From: Lentzea pudingi
GTDB taxonomy: Bacteria > Actinomycetota > Actinomycetes > Mycobacteriales > Pseudonocardiaceae
Direction: 5' to 3'
DNA: 64,000 nt
Assembly (NCBI RefSeq): GCF_014646255.1
Contig: NZ_BMNC01000002.1
Coordinates: forward strand, 680,140-744,139
Numbering within the stretch: position 1 is the stretch's first letter; every line of letters starts with the position of its first letter. The position numbers and the translations under genes are program-made. The notes under the pieces were generated by a model. That model did not search any database and had not been told where the DNA came from. It saw nothing but the letters and a program-made list of their open reading frames with translations. Below, in pieces: positions 24,799 to 32,253 of this stretch.

Positions 24799-25225
24799 AG
24801 CGGTCCAACGGCCCCCACTCGGCGGAGTGCTGGGCTTCAACGAGGGACGAGCACTCCCGCAACGCGCCGTCGCCGACCCACGCCAGCGGTTCGCTGCAGT
24901 GGACCAGGGGTTCGTTGTCCGGGCCGCGGCCCACCTCGGTACCGCGCAGCACCCAGGCCCGGACGTCGGCGCCGCGCAGTTCGCGCAGGTGGCGGTAGTC
25001 GAAGAGGCGCCGGGCCACCCACAGTTCCGGCGAGCGGTCGCCCCACCACGGTTCGACCCTCAGCGGGCTCGCGGACAGGCCGGGCAGCTCCACGCCGGTC
25101 AGCGAGTCGCGCGAGGTCGAGGCGGCGTCGGCGTCCGGGCCCTTCGACCAGCGCACGTAGACGTCGTCGCCGATGTGGCCCGCCAGCTCGGCCAGGCTCG
25201 TGATCGTCGGCAGGCGGTGTGTCAC
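24782..25225 (-). CDS. DUF6098-like conserved protein
   Basis: 147 aa from GTG 25225, chosen because the conserved family pattern starts with LPTITSLAELA shortly after it. The conserved blocks VYVRWSKGPDAD, GLSASPLRVEPWWGDR, RRLFDYRHLRE and GPDNEPLVHCSEPLAWV match what I recall of the DUF6098 family of actinomycetes. No catalytic motif is evident. The ATG further upstream (25303) would add a segment without family likeness. Confidence 0.75.
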   Translation of the reverse strand: MTHRLPTITSLAELAGHIGDDVYVRWSKGPDADAASTSRDSLTGVELPGLSASPLRVEPWWGDRSPELWVARRLFDYRHLRELRGADVRAWVLRGTEVGRGPDNEPLVHCSEPLAWVGDGALRECSSLVEAQHSAEWGPLDRSSRDR

Positions 25226-25489
25226 GTCCGGGACGTACCCGGCCGAACCTGAAGGAAACCTGAAGGAATTGAGCCTGGTCACAGTGAAAGCCGACCGGAA
25301 CACAGAGGTCCGGTTGTACGTTCAACAATGTGGTTGGCCGCTGGCGCTCGAGCTGCGCGCCGGGGCGATCCGACACCCCCAGGTCGGAAGTGCCCTTCCG
25401 CAGGTGCGCGTGCTCGCGCCGCGGTCAACCCGCCGTCGACCGGCACTCCGGTAAACCCCCCTCACCGGTAGTGGCGGTCGGCGGCACCC
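25226..25489. other. 264-nt gap without recognisable gene
   Basis: The stretch between the start of the DUF6098 gene and the end of the cupin gene, both on the minus strand, contains no ORF with coding-like codon use. It should hold the promoter of the DUF6098 gene; an AT-richer patch is near 25250-25335. Confidence 0.4.
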
Positions 25490-25909
25490 TCAGAGGTTGA
25501 ACTGGTCGTGGCGCTCGTAGAACGCGACCAGTTCCTCCTCCGGCAGGCCCTTCACGGCCCCCACCTCCAGGAAGAAGTTCTCGCGGGCGATGCCGGGCGA
25601 GAACAGGATCAGCATCCGGACGGGCGCGTCGCTGTCGTTGCGGAACGCGTGCGGCCGGTCGGCGGGCACGTAGAGGAAGTCGCCCTCGCCGGCGCGCACC
25701 CACTCGTCGCCGTCCAGCAGCGTGATCTCGCCCTCCAGCACGTAGAACGACTCGGAGAACGTCTTGTGGAAGTGCGGCCGCGCACCCGGCTGACGGGCCT
25801 CCATCCGCCACTCGAACAGGCCGAACTCGCCGTTCGTCACGGAGCCGGGAGCGACGAAACGCGTGGTCCGGGTCGTGAAGCCCACCTCGGAAGCCGGTCG
25901 GAAGCTCAT
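25490..25909 (-). CDS. Cupin-domain protein
   Basis: 139 aa from ATG 25909. A single cupin barrel shows motif 1 (PHFHKTFSESFYVLEGE, with two His and one Glu as metal ligands) and motif 2 (GDFLYVPADRPHAFRN, third His). Such small cupins bind a divalent metal and act as dioxygenases, isomerases or sensors; the substrate is not evident. It is divergent from the FAD dehydrogenase gene, separated by 73 nt. Confidence 0.85.
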   Translation of the reverse strand: MSFRPASEVGFTTRTTRFVAPGSVTNGEFGLFEWRMEARQPGARPHFHKTFSESFYVLEGEITLLDGDEWVRAGEGDFLYVPADRPHAFRNDSDAPVRMLILFSPGIARENFFLEVGAVKGLPEEELVAFYERHDQFNL

Positions 25910-25970
25910 GCGGACACTCTCCCCAAAAAGTGAAATTGACTCAGGTCTCGTGCGTGACCAGCGGTCGATC

Positions 25971-25976
25971 TAGACT
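25971..25976 (+). promoter_or_regulatory. Candidate -10 hexamer TAGACT of the FAD dehydrogenase gene
   Basis: TAGACT lies 6 nt upstream of ATG 25983 with no Shine-Dalgarno sequence between, consistent with a leaderless mRNA. A TTGACT at 25936 is too far upstream to be its -35. Confidence 0.4.
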
Positions 25977-25982
25977 CGCCCG

Positions 25983-27638
25983 ATGGCACATGACGCGGAT
26001 GTCATCGTCGTCGGCGCGGGCCTCGCAGGTCTCGTCGCGACCGCAGAGCTCGCCGACGCGGGTCGCAAGGTCATCCTCCTCGACCAGGAGCCGGAAGCGT
26101 CGCTCGGCGGCCAGGCGTGGTGGTCGTTCGGCGGGTTGTTCATGGTGGACACCCCCGAGCAGCGACGGCTTCGGGTCAAGGACTCGCACGACCTGGCGTT
26201 GCAGGACTGGATGGGCTCGGCGGCGTTCGACCGGGACGAGGACCACTGGCCCCGGCTGTGGGCACAGGCCTATGTGGACTTCGCCTCCGGCGAGAAGCGC
26301 TCCTGGCTGCACAACATGGGGGTCCGCTGGTTCCCGTTCGTGCAGTGGGCGGAGCGCGGTGGCTACCTGGCGGACGGGCACGGCAACTCGGTGCCGCGCT
26401 TCCACGTCACGTGGGGCACCGGGCCGGGCATCGTCGCACCGTTCGAGCGCAGGGTGCGGGAGGGTGTCGCGAAGGGACTCGTGACGCTGAAGTTCCGCCA
26501 CAAGGTCACGAGCGTCAACGTCACGAACGGCGTGTGCGACGGCGTGTCCGGCGACGTGCTGGAGCCGTCGTCGGTCGAAAGGGCCGAACCGAGCTCGCGG
26601 ACCGCGGTGGGCGAGTTCTCGCTGAAGGCCCAGGCCGTGATCGTCACGTCCGGCGGCATCGGCGGCAACCACGACCTGGTGCGCAAGAACTGGCCGGAGC
26701 GGATGGGCAAGCCGCCGGAGTTCATGCTCGCCGGTGTGCCGGACTTCGTCGACGGCTCGATGCTGGAGATCACGCAGAAGGCCGGCGGCGCGATCATCAA
26801 CTCCGACCGCATGTGGCACTACCCCGAGGGCATCGCGAACTACGCGCCCGTGTGGTCGCGGCACGGCATCCGCATCCTGCCCGGCCCGTCGCCGCTGTGG
26901 CTCGACGCCGACGGCAAGCGGCTGCCGATCCCGCTGTTCCCCGGGTTCGACGCGCTGGGTTCGTTGGAGCACATCACCAGGAACGGCCACGAGCACTCGT
27001 GGTTCGTGCTGAACAAGCGGATCATCGGCAAGGAGTTCGCGCTCTCGGGCTCCGAGCAGAACCCGGACCTGACGGGCAAGGACACGCGGGCCGTGCTCAA
27101 GCGCGCGCTGCCGGGTGCCGTCGCGCCGGTCGAGGCGTTCGCGCAGAAGTCCAAGGAGTTCATCCAGGCGGGCACGGTCGCGGACCTGGCCCGCGGGATG
27201 AACGCGCTGACCGGGGACAGCAGGATCGACGCGGCCGCGCTGGAGAAGGTGATCGTCGAGCGCGACCGCCAGGTGACCGCGGGGCTGAGCAAGGACATGC
27301 AGATCAACGCGATCCGCCAGACCCGGATCTTCCTGACGGACAAGCTGATCCGCGTCGTCGAGCCGCACCGGCTGCTCGACCCCAAGGCCGGTCCGCTGAT
27401 CGCGGTCAGGCTCTCGGTGCTCACCCGCAAGACGCTGGGCGGCCTGCACACCGACCTGTCGTCGCGGGTGCTCGACACGTCCGGCGAGGTGCTGCCCGGC
27501 CTGTACGCCGCCGGCGAGGCAGCCGGGTTCGGTGGCGGTGGCGTGCACGGTTACCGGGCGCTGGAGGGCACGTTCCTCGGCGGCTGCCTGTTCTCCGGAC
27601 GGGTCGCCGGACGGTCGGCAGCGGACGCGGTCAAGTAG
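25983..27638 (+). CDS. FAD-binding dehydrogenase of the fumarate reductase/3-ketosteroid dehydrogenase superfamily
   Basis: 551 aa. The N-terminal Rossmann dinucleotide motif VIVVGAGLAGLVAT is followed by the adenine-contacting acidic residue in ILLDQE and SLGGQAWW. The C-terminus ends in YAAGEAAGFGGGGVHGYRA, the second FAD contact of this superfamily. Such enzymes oxidise or reduce C-C double bonds of carboxylates or ring substrates; PRK12834-type FAD-binding dehydrogenases are the closest match I recall. It is followed by FMN reductase and flavin reductase genes on the same strand, so it may share a substrate pathway with them. Confidence 0.85.
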   Translation: MAHDADVIVVGAGLAGLVATAELADAGRKVILLDQEPEASLGGQAWWSFGGLFMVDTPEQRRLRVKDSHDLALQDWMGSAAFDRDEDHWPRLWAQAYVDFASGEKRSWLHNMGVRWFPFVQWAERGGYLADGHGNSVPRFHVTWGTGPGIVAPFERRVREGVAKGLVTLKFRHKVTSVNVTNGVCDGVSGDVLEPSSVERAEPSSRTAVGEFSLKAQAVIVTSGGIGGNHDLVRKNWPERMGKPPEFMLAGVPDFVDGSMLEITQKAGGAIINSDRMWHYPEGIANYAPVWSRHGIRILPGPSPLWLDADGKRLPIPLFPGFDALGSLEHITRNGHEHSWFVLNKRIIGKEFALSGSEQNPDLTGKDTRAVLKRALPGAVAPVEAFAQKSKEFIQAGTVADLARGMNALTGDSRIDAAALEKVIVERDRQVTAGLSKDMQINAIRQTRIFLTDKLIRVVEPHRLLDPKAGPLIAVRLSVLTRKTLGGLHTDLSSRVLDTSGEVLPGLYAAGEAAGFGGGGVHGYRALEGTFLGGCLFSGRVAGRSAADAVK

Positions 27639-27695
27639 TTCTCGCGTGGTGGACGCGGGTTGACGGTCCCCGAGCTTGCGGCTGTGCTGGAAGGC

Positions 27696-28175
27696 ATGAC
27701 GCAGATCGGTGTTCTGGTCGGCAACCCGCGGCCCGCCTCACGCACGCTGCAGGCGGCCCTGGCCCTGCGCGAGGCCCTCGCCGCGACGCTGGGCGTGCCC
27801 GTCGAAGGGCCCGTCGTCGAAGCGGCGGAGCTGGCACCCGCCGTGTTCACGGAACCGGACACGATCAAGGCCGCGCTGGCGACACTCGGGCAGGCCGAGG
27901 TCCTGGTCGTCGCGACGCCGACGTACAAGGCCGCGTACACCGGTCTGCTGAAGGCCGTGCTGGACCAGGCACCGCCGGGCTGGCTGCGCGGCAAGCTGGT
28001 CGTACCGCTGCAGATCGCGGCGGCCGACAAGCACGCGCTGGCCGTCGAGGTGCACCTGCGGCCGGTGCTGGCCGAATTGGGTGCCGTTGTGCCACAGGCC
28101 CTGTTCCTCAACGAGTCGGCGCTTCCCGCCGACGCCGCGGACTTCGACCTCGACGCGCTGAAGGTGCTGCGATGA
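27696..28175 (+). CDS. NADPH-dependent FMN reductase (SsuE/MsuE-like)
   Basis: 159 aa from ATG 27696; the flavodoxin-like fold begins at once (QIGVLVGNPRPASRT). Upstream in-frame GTG and TTG codons are possible starts because the Shine-Dalgarno spacing at ATG is short. The phosphate-binding GNPRPAS loop and the flavin-contacting ATPTYKAAYTGLLK segment are typical of NADPH:FMN reductases supplying FMNH2 to two-component monooxygenases. It overlaps the flavin reductase start by 4 nt (ATGA). Confidence 0.85.
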   Translation: MTQIGVLVGNPRPASRTLQAALALREALAATLGVPVEGPVVEAAELAPAVFTEPDTIKAALATLGQAEVLVVATPTYKAAYTGLLKAVLDQAPPGWLRGKLVVPLQIAAADKHALAVEVHLRPVLAELGAVVPQALFLNESALPADAADFDLDALKVLR

Positions 28176-28639
28176 AGGAACGACTGCGCGACGCGTTGAA
28201 GCACCACGCCCAGGCCGTCACGATCGTCACGGCCACCGGCCCCGAAGGTCCGGTCGGCACCACGATGTCGTCGTTCACCTCGGTCTCGTTCGAACCACCG
28301 CTCGTCGTCGTGTGGATCGGCGAGGGCGCCTCGGTGTGGCCGGTGCTGCGGACCGCTCCCCTGTTCGCCGTGCACCTGCTGGAGGCCGCGCAGACCGGGC
28401 TCGCGGACCTGTTCGCCACGAAGGGCGTCGACCGGTTCGGGCCCGAGACGCGGTGGCAGGAGGACGAGGACGGCGTGCCGTGGCTGCTCGACGCGCCGGT
28501 CCGGTTGCGGTGCAGGACCGCCCGGCGGATCGCGGTCGGCGACCACGTGGCGCTGGTCGGGGAGCCGTTGGACATCACGCACTCCGACATCGCGACGCCC
28601 CTGGTGCGGCACCAGGGGCGCTACACCTCAGTCGCCTAG
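28172..28639 (+). CDS. Flavin reductase-like domain protein (HpaC/HsaB type)
   Basis: 155 aa. The split-barrel flavin reductase motifs are visible: HAQAVTIVTA, VGTTMSSFTSVSFEPPL and VHLLEAAQTGLADLFA. These proteins use NAD(P)H to reduce FMN or FAD for a partner oxygenase. With the FMN reductase just upstream, two independent flavin-reducing enzymes are encoded side by side. The last 12 nt overlap the convergent FAD/NAD(P)-binding gene. Confidence 0.88.
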   Translation: MKERLRDALKHHAQAVTIVTATGPEGPVGTTMSSFTSVSFEPPLVVVWIGEGASVWPVLRTAPLFAVHLLEAAQTGLADLFATKGVDRFGPETRWQEDEDGVPWLLDAPVRLRCRTARRIAVGDHVALVGEPLDITHSDIATPLVRHQGRYTSVA

Positions 28640-30322
28640 GACCTTCAGGATCTCCCGCGCCAGCACGTCGTTCTGCCGGAACGCCGGTGCGTTCGTGTTC
28701 GGCCGCGCGAAGGCCGCGAACGCCTTTCCCGTCGTGTAGGGCCCGACAGCGAACCTGGCCGGGTCCTCGTCCCCGCGCTCGTTGATCAGGCGGCCCACCG
28801 GCGACACCCGCACCAGACCGGCGGCGTCCTCGGAGACGTCGCCGACCGCGCGCAACGACCTCAGCACCGGGTCCGCCGTGCGCGACAACGAGTGCGTGGG
28901 CAGGCGTGCCTCGATCAAACCGTTGGCGCGCACCACGTCCGGCGTCGTCGCGCTGCCCGCCACGAAGGCGTCCTCCTCCGCTTCCACCCACATGTCGGCG
29001 CCGAGGAACCGCACGATTCCCGCGCGCGACAACGCGAGCAGCTCCTCCAGCCGGTCCGGCGGCGGGCCCGAGGCCAGGTAGCTGAAATAGCCGTGCCACC
29101 AGCCGTCGAACGGCATGAGGCCAGCCAGTTGGCCGTAGACCGACAACAGGGCCAGGAACGCCCCCAGGTCGGCGCTGTGCCGGGGATCGGAGCGCCGGAC
29201 GACGTCCGCCTCGACGTACGCGCGCAGGTGCTCCTGGAACTCCTCGGTGGACCCGAACGTCACGCCCGCCAACGGCCGGTCGAGCCGTTCGAAGTCGATG
29301 CGGTCCTCCGGGTCGGGCACGGCGAGCTCTTCCAGTTCACGCATCTCGTTGCTGTACCAAGGCAAAGCGGTGAACGACGCGGCGAACTCCACGAACGGCA
29401 TCCGCACCAGGCCGGGATGCCCGGTGAAGAGTTCGTGGTAGTGACCCCACGCGATCTCCTTGGCCATCAACGGCCACACGTCGTCCCTGAAGTCGAGTTC
29501 ACGCCCCTGCAAGGCGTCCGCGACGAAGAAGTGCGGCAACGACGGACGCGTTCCCTGCAGCCGGTAGCCGGTCTTCGAGTGGTACGGCACGCCACGCCGT
29601 GAGCCCACGTACAGCGTCGGCTCCAGACCCGATGGCACGTAGGAAAGTCCCTCGGCGCCCCGCACGTACCTGCCGCCGCGTCCCTCGGTCAGCAGCACCA
29701 TCAGGTCGATGAACGCCAGCCCGAACCCGCGCAGCACCACGTCACCGGACACCGCGGAGAGGTCCGCGTCGGCCGAGTACAGCGGTGGCACGTAGGTGAG
29801 GCCGTGCTCCGACGCGTGCTCGGCGAGCTTGCGGTGCTCGGGTTCGAGGTCGGCGTCGAGATGCCCCAGCGCGAGCACCAGCACATCGCCCCGCAACGAC
29901 TCCCCGTTGTCCAGCCACACCCAGTTGCCGACGACCTTCAGCGCCGTGGCCTGATGCACGGTCACAGAGATGTTCGGAGGCAGAGATTTCCTCACGTGGT
30001 CGAAGAACCACTCGAGGTACCGGCTCTGCACCTGCCGTGACGGGAACGCCGTCGGGTCGACGTCGGTCCACTCCGCCAGCGACGGGCCGGGGCTGATCGG
30101 ACCGGCGCCGTCGAACGAGGAGTCCGTGAAGACCGTCACGTCCTCGGCCATGGAGTTCATGCGCAGCAACGGGGATTGGGCGTGCCGCCACACCCGGCCG
30201 GCGCCGGGTGGGAAGGGGTCGACCACGTGCACGGCCAGCGGTACCGCGGACGACTGGGCGGCGATGCGTTCGAGCAGGCCGGCGGCACGGGGGCCGCCAC
30301 CGATCACGACGAGTGAGCGCAT
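28628..30322 (-). CDS. FAD/NAD(P)-binding protein (NAD_binding_9 type)
   Basis: 564 aa from ATG 30322, with GGAAAG 6 nt upstream. The sequence starts directly with the Rossmann motif MRSLVVIGGGPRAAGLLE. The blocks VVDPFPPGAGRVWR and LLRMNSMAEDVT, and a second nucleotide motif GDVVLRGFGLAFIDL, follow the pattern of the PF13454-type proteins found in actinomycetes. Reaction unknown. It is divergent from the LLM monooxygenase gene, sharing a 191-nt promoter region. The frame stays open to 30436 upstream, but a longer N-terminus would precede the Rossmann strand and is unlikely. Confidence 0.83.
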   Translation of the reverse strand: MRSLVVIGGGPRAAGLLERIAAQSSAVPLAVHVVDPFPPGAGRVWRHAQSPLLRMNSMAEDVTVFTDSSFDGAGPISPGPSLAEWTDVDPTAFPSRQVQSRYLEWFFDHVRKSLPPNISVTVHQATALKVVGNWVWLDNGESLRGDVLVLALGHLDADLEPEHRKLAEHASEHGLTYVPPLYSADADLSAVSGDVVLRGFGLAFIDLMVLLTEGRGGRYVRGAEGLSYVPSGLEPTLYVGSRRGVPYHSKTGYRLQGTRPSLPHFFVADALQGRELDFRDDVWPLMAKEIAWGHYHELFTGHPGLVRMPFVEFAASFTALPWYSNEMRELEELAVPDPEDRIDFERLDRPLAGVTFGSTEEFQEHLRAYVEADVVRRSDPRHSADLGAFLALLSVYGQLAGLMPFDGWWHGYFSYLASGPPPDRLEELLALSRAGIVRFLGADMWVEAEEDAFVAGSATTPDVVRANGLIEARLPTHSLSRTADPVLRSLRAVGDVSEDAAGLVRVSPVGRLINERGDEDPARFAVGPYTTGKAFAAFARPNTNAPAFRQNDVLAREILKVLGD

Positions 30323-30363
30323 GCGCGTCTTTCCGTTGGAGGGCAACGAGAAACGAGCCGCGC

Positions 30364-30480
30364 CCCTCAACGCGATCACCACCACGGTACCCCGCGCGTG
30401 CAAGCAAATCCCGCTCTGTGGACGTCGTTGCGACATCCCCGGCCGAGGTGTGCACTCGAAGGCGCGCCTCCCTCAACGCG
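30364..30480. promoter_or_regulatory. Direct repeat CCCTCAACGCG in the divergent promoter region
   Basis: Identical 11-mers occur at 30364-30374 and 30470-30480, one near each of the two divergent genes. They may be binding sites of a shared regulator. Nothing else recognisable is seen in the 191-nt region. Confidence 0.3.
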
Positions 30481-30513
30481 CCCCACTCCCACTACCAGTT
30501 CTGGGGATCGGTC

Positions 30514-31614
30514 ATGCCAGTCGAGTTTCTCGGGATAGCCGCCACGAACGACGGATCAGAGACGACGCCGCGCTCGTCCAGCGGTGCGTTCGACAAGGAC
30601 TACACGCTCAGGCTCGCCAGGGCGCACGAGGAGCACGGGTGGGACCGCGTGCTGTTCGCGTACGGGTCGGGCGCGCCGGAACCGTCCGCCGCGGCCGCCT
30701 ACCTCGCGAGCAAGCTCGACAAGCTGCAGATCCTGCTCGCCCACCGCCCGAACGTGAGCTACCCGACGTTCGCCGCCAAGACGTTCGCGACGCTCGACCA
30801 GATCAGCGACGGCCGGTTGACCGTGCACTTCATCACCGGCGGCACGGACCACGAGCAGCAGCGCGAGGGCGACTACCTGTCCAAGGACCAGCGCTACGGC
30901 CGCACGCGCGAGTACATCCAGATCGTCAAGAAGTCCTGGACCAGCAGGTCCGCGTTCGACCACGACGGCGAGCACTACCACTTCGCGGACTTCGTGAGCG
31001 ACGTGTTCCCCGTGCAGCAGCCACGCCCGAACGTGTCGTTCGGCGGCTCCTCCCCCGCGGCCTACGCGGCGGGCGGCGCGGAGGCCGACATCTTCTGCCT
31101 GTGGGGCGAGCCGCTGGCCGAGACCGCGCAGCAGATCGAGTCGGTGAAGCAGGCCGCGAGGGACGCCGGGCGCACGGACGTGCCGCGGATCCAGGTCGCG
31201 TTCCGGCCGATCATCGCGCCGACCGAGGAACTGGCCTGGGAGAAGGCGCACCGCACGGTCGGCCGGATCGAGGCGCGGAAGGCGAACGGGCCGTTGAGCC
31301 GCCGCCATTCGCTGACGAACCCGGAGAACACCGGTTCGCAACGACTCCTGGCGGTCGCGGAACGCGGTGAGCGATTCGATCGTGCTTTGTGGACGCCCAC
31401 CGCCAGGGCGACCGGTGGCGCGGCCAACTCCAACGCGCTGGTCGGCACACCGGAGACCGTCGCGCAGGCGTTGCTGGACTACTACGACCTCGGCGTCGAC
31501 ATCCTGTCCGCGCGTGGCTACGACCTGCTCGACGACGCGATCGACTTCGGCCGGTACGTGATTCCGATCGTGCGCGAAGAGGTCGCCAAGCGCGACCGGG
31601 CCAACGCCGCATGA
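30514..31614 (+). CDS. LLM-class flavin-dependent monooxygenase (SsuD-like)
   Basis: 366 aa from ATG 30514, with GGGGA 6 nt upstream. The bacterial-luciferase-like barrel shows HGWDRVLFAYGSG, RPNVSYPTFAAKTFATLD, SDGRLTVHFITGG and FGGSSPAAYAAGG, typical of alkanesulfonate monooxygenase relatives that use FMNH2 and O2 to release sulfite. The neighbouring FMN/flavin reductases would supply FMNH2. No ABC transporter for sulfonates is present nearby, so the substrate might be another organic compound. The stop overlaps the GNAT gene start (ATGA). Confidence 0.9.
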   Translation: MPVEFLGIAATNDGSETTPRSSSGAFDKDYTLRLARAHEEHGWDRVLFAYGSGAPEPSAAAAYLASKLDKLQILLAHRPNVSYPTFAAKTFATLDQISDGRLTVHFITGGTDHEQQREGDYLSKDQRYGRTREYIQIVKKSWTSRSAFDHDGEHYHFADFVSDVFPVQQPRPNVSFGGSSPAAYAAGGAEADIFCLWGEPLAETAQQIESVKQAARDAGRTDVPRIQVAFRPIIAPTEELAWEKAHRTVGRIEARKANGPLSRRHSLTNPENTGSQRLLAVAERGERFDRALWTPTARATGGAANSNALVGTPETVAQALLDYYDLGVDILSARGYDLLDDAIDFGRYVIPIVREEVAKRDRANAA

Positions 31615-32078
31615 CGACTCTCGAAGTGCGCCGCGTCCGGCAATCGGATCCGGAAGCGGCGCCATTGGTCGCCGAGCTCACGTACGAATACACATCTCGA
31701 TACGGCCCGATGGGCGCGGAGGAGATGCAACGACCGGCGGACGTGTTCGAACCGCCGGAAGGTCAGTTCTTGTTGCTCATGGAATCCGGCATCGCGGTCG
31801 CCGGCGGTGCGTTCAAGCGGTACGACGCCGAAACCGCCGAGATGAAGAGGATTTGGACCCATTCGCACCACCGCAGGCGTGGATTGGCGCGCAGGGTTCT
31901 CGTGGAACTGGAGAACGAGGCCAGAACGTTTGGATACAACAGGATCTACCTCACCACCGGGCCGCGTCAGCCGGAAGCGAAAGGGCTGTACCTCGCGACC
32001 GGTTACACACCGTTGTTCGATGTGGAGACAGATCCCCTGACAATTGGCCCGCTGGCCTTCAGCAAGGTGATTCGTTAG
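31611..32078 (+). CDS. GNAT-family N-acetyltransferase
   Basis: 155 aa. The acetyl-CoA-binding motif A is visible as HRRRGLARRVLVELE, and motif B as IYLTTGPRQPEAKGLYLATGY. It is translationally coupled to the monooxygenase gene through ATGA. Acceptor unknown. Confidence 0.88.
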   Translation: MTTLEVRRVRQSDPEAAPLVAELTYEYTSRYGPMGAEEMQRPADVFEPPEGQFLLLMESGIAVAGGAFKRYDAETAEMKRIWTHSHHRRRGLARRVLVELENEARTFGYNRIYLTTGPRQPEAKGLYLATGYTPLFDVETDPLTIGPLAFSKVIR

Positions 32079-32150
32079 TTCAAACGAGTGAATTCGTGGC
32101 CGATCAGTCGATTCCCGACCGGGTTTCGATGTTCGGTTGGACAGGTCCTG

Positions 32151-32160
32151 ACTGATCAGT
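32151..32160. promoter_or_regulatory. Palindrome ACTGATCAGT upstream of the GGDEF-EAL gene
   Basis: A perfect 10-bp palindrome in the 175-nt gap between the GNAT gene and the GGDEF-EAL gene. A related CGATCAGTCG occurs about 50 nt upstream. The gap shows no coding-like ORF; it may contain the promoter of the signalling gene. Confidence 0.3.
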
Positions 32161-32253
32161 AAGCTTGCCGGTTGGACCCACTCCTGGTGGTGGTTACCGC
32201 GTCAGGCGATCAGCAGTTCACCCCGGTCCCCACGAATGGCCACCTGAAGCTGA

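Noticed and set aside
30421..30513. Possible cysteine leader peptide upstream of the SsuD-like gene (VDVVATSPAEVCTRRR)
   Set aside because: The frame has no stop codon before the monooxygenase ATG and the RRHVDxxRV core is absent, unlike the clear peptide at 63247-63324.
32094..32162. Short ORF beginning GTGAATTCGTGG between the GNAT and GGDEF-EAL genes
   Set aside because: Third codon positions are not GC-biased (AAT, AGT, CGA, TTT, TGT), and there is no Shine-Dalgarno sequence, so it is probably non-coding.
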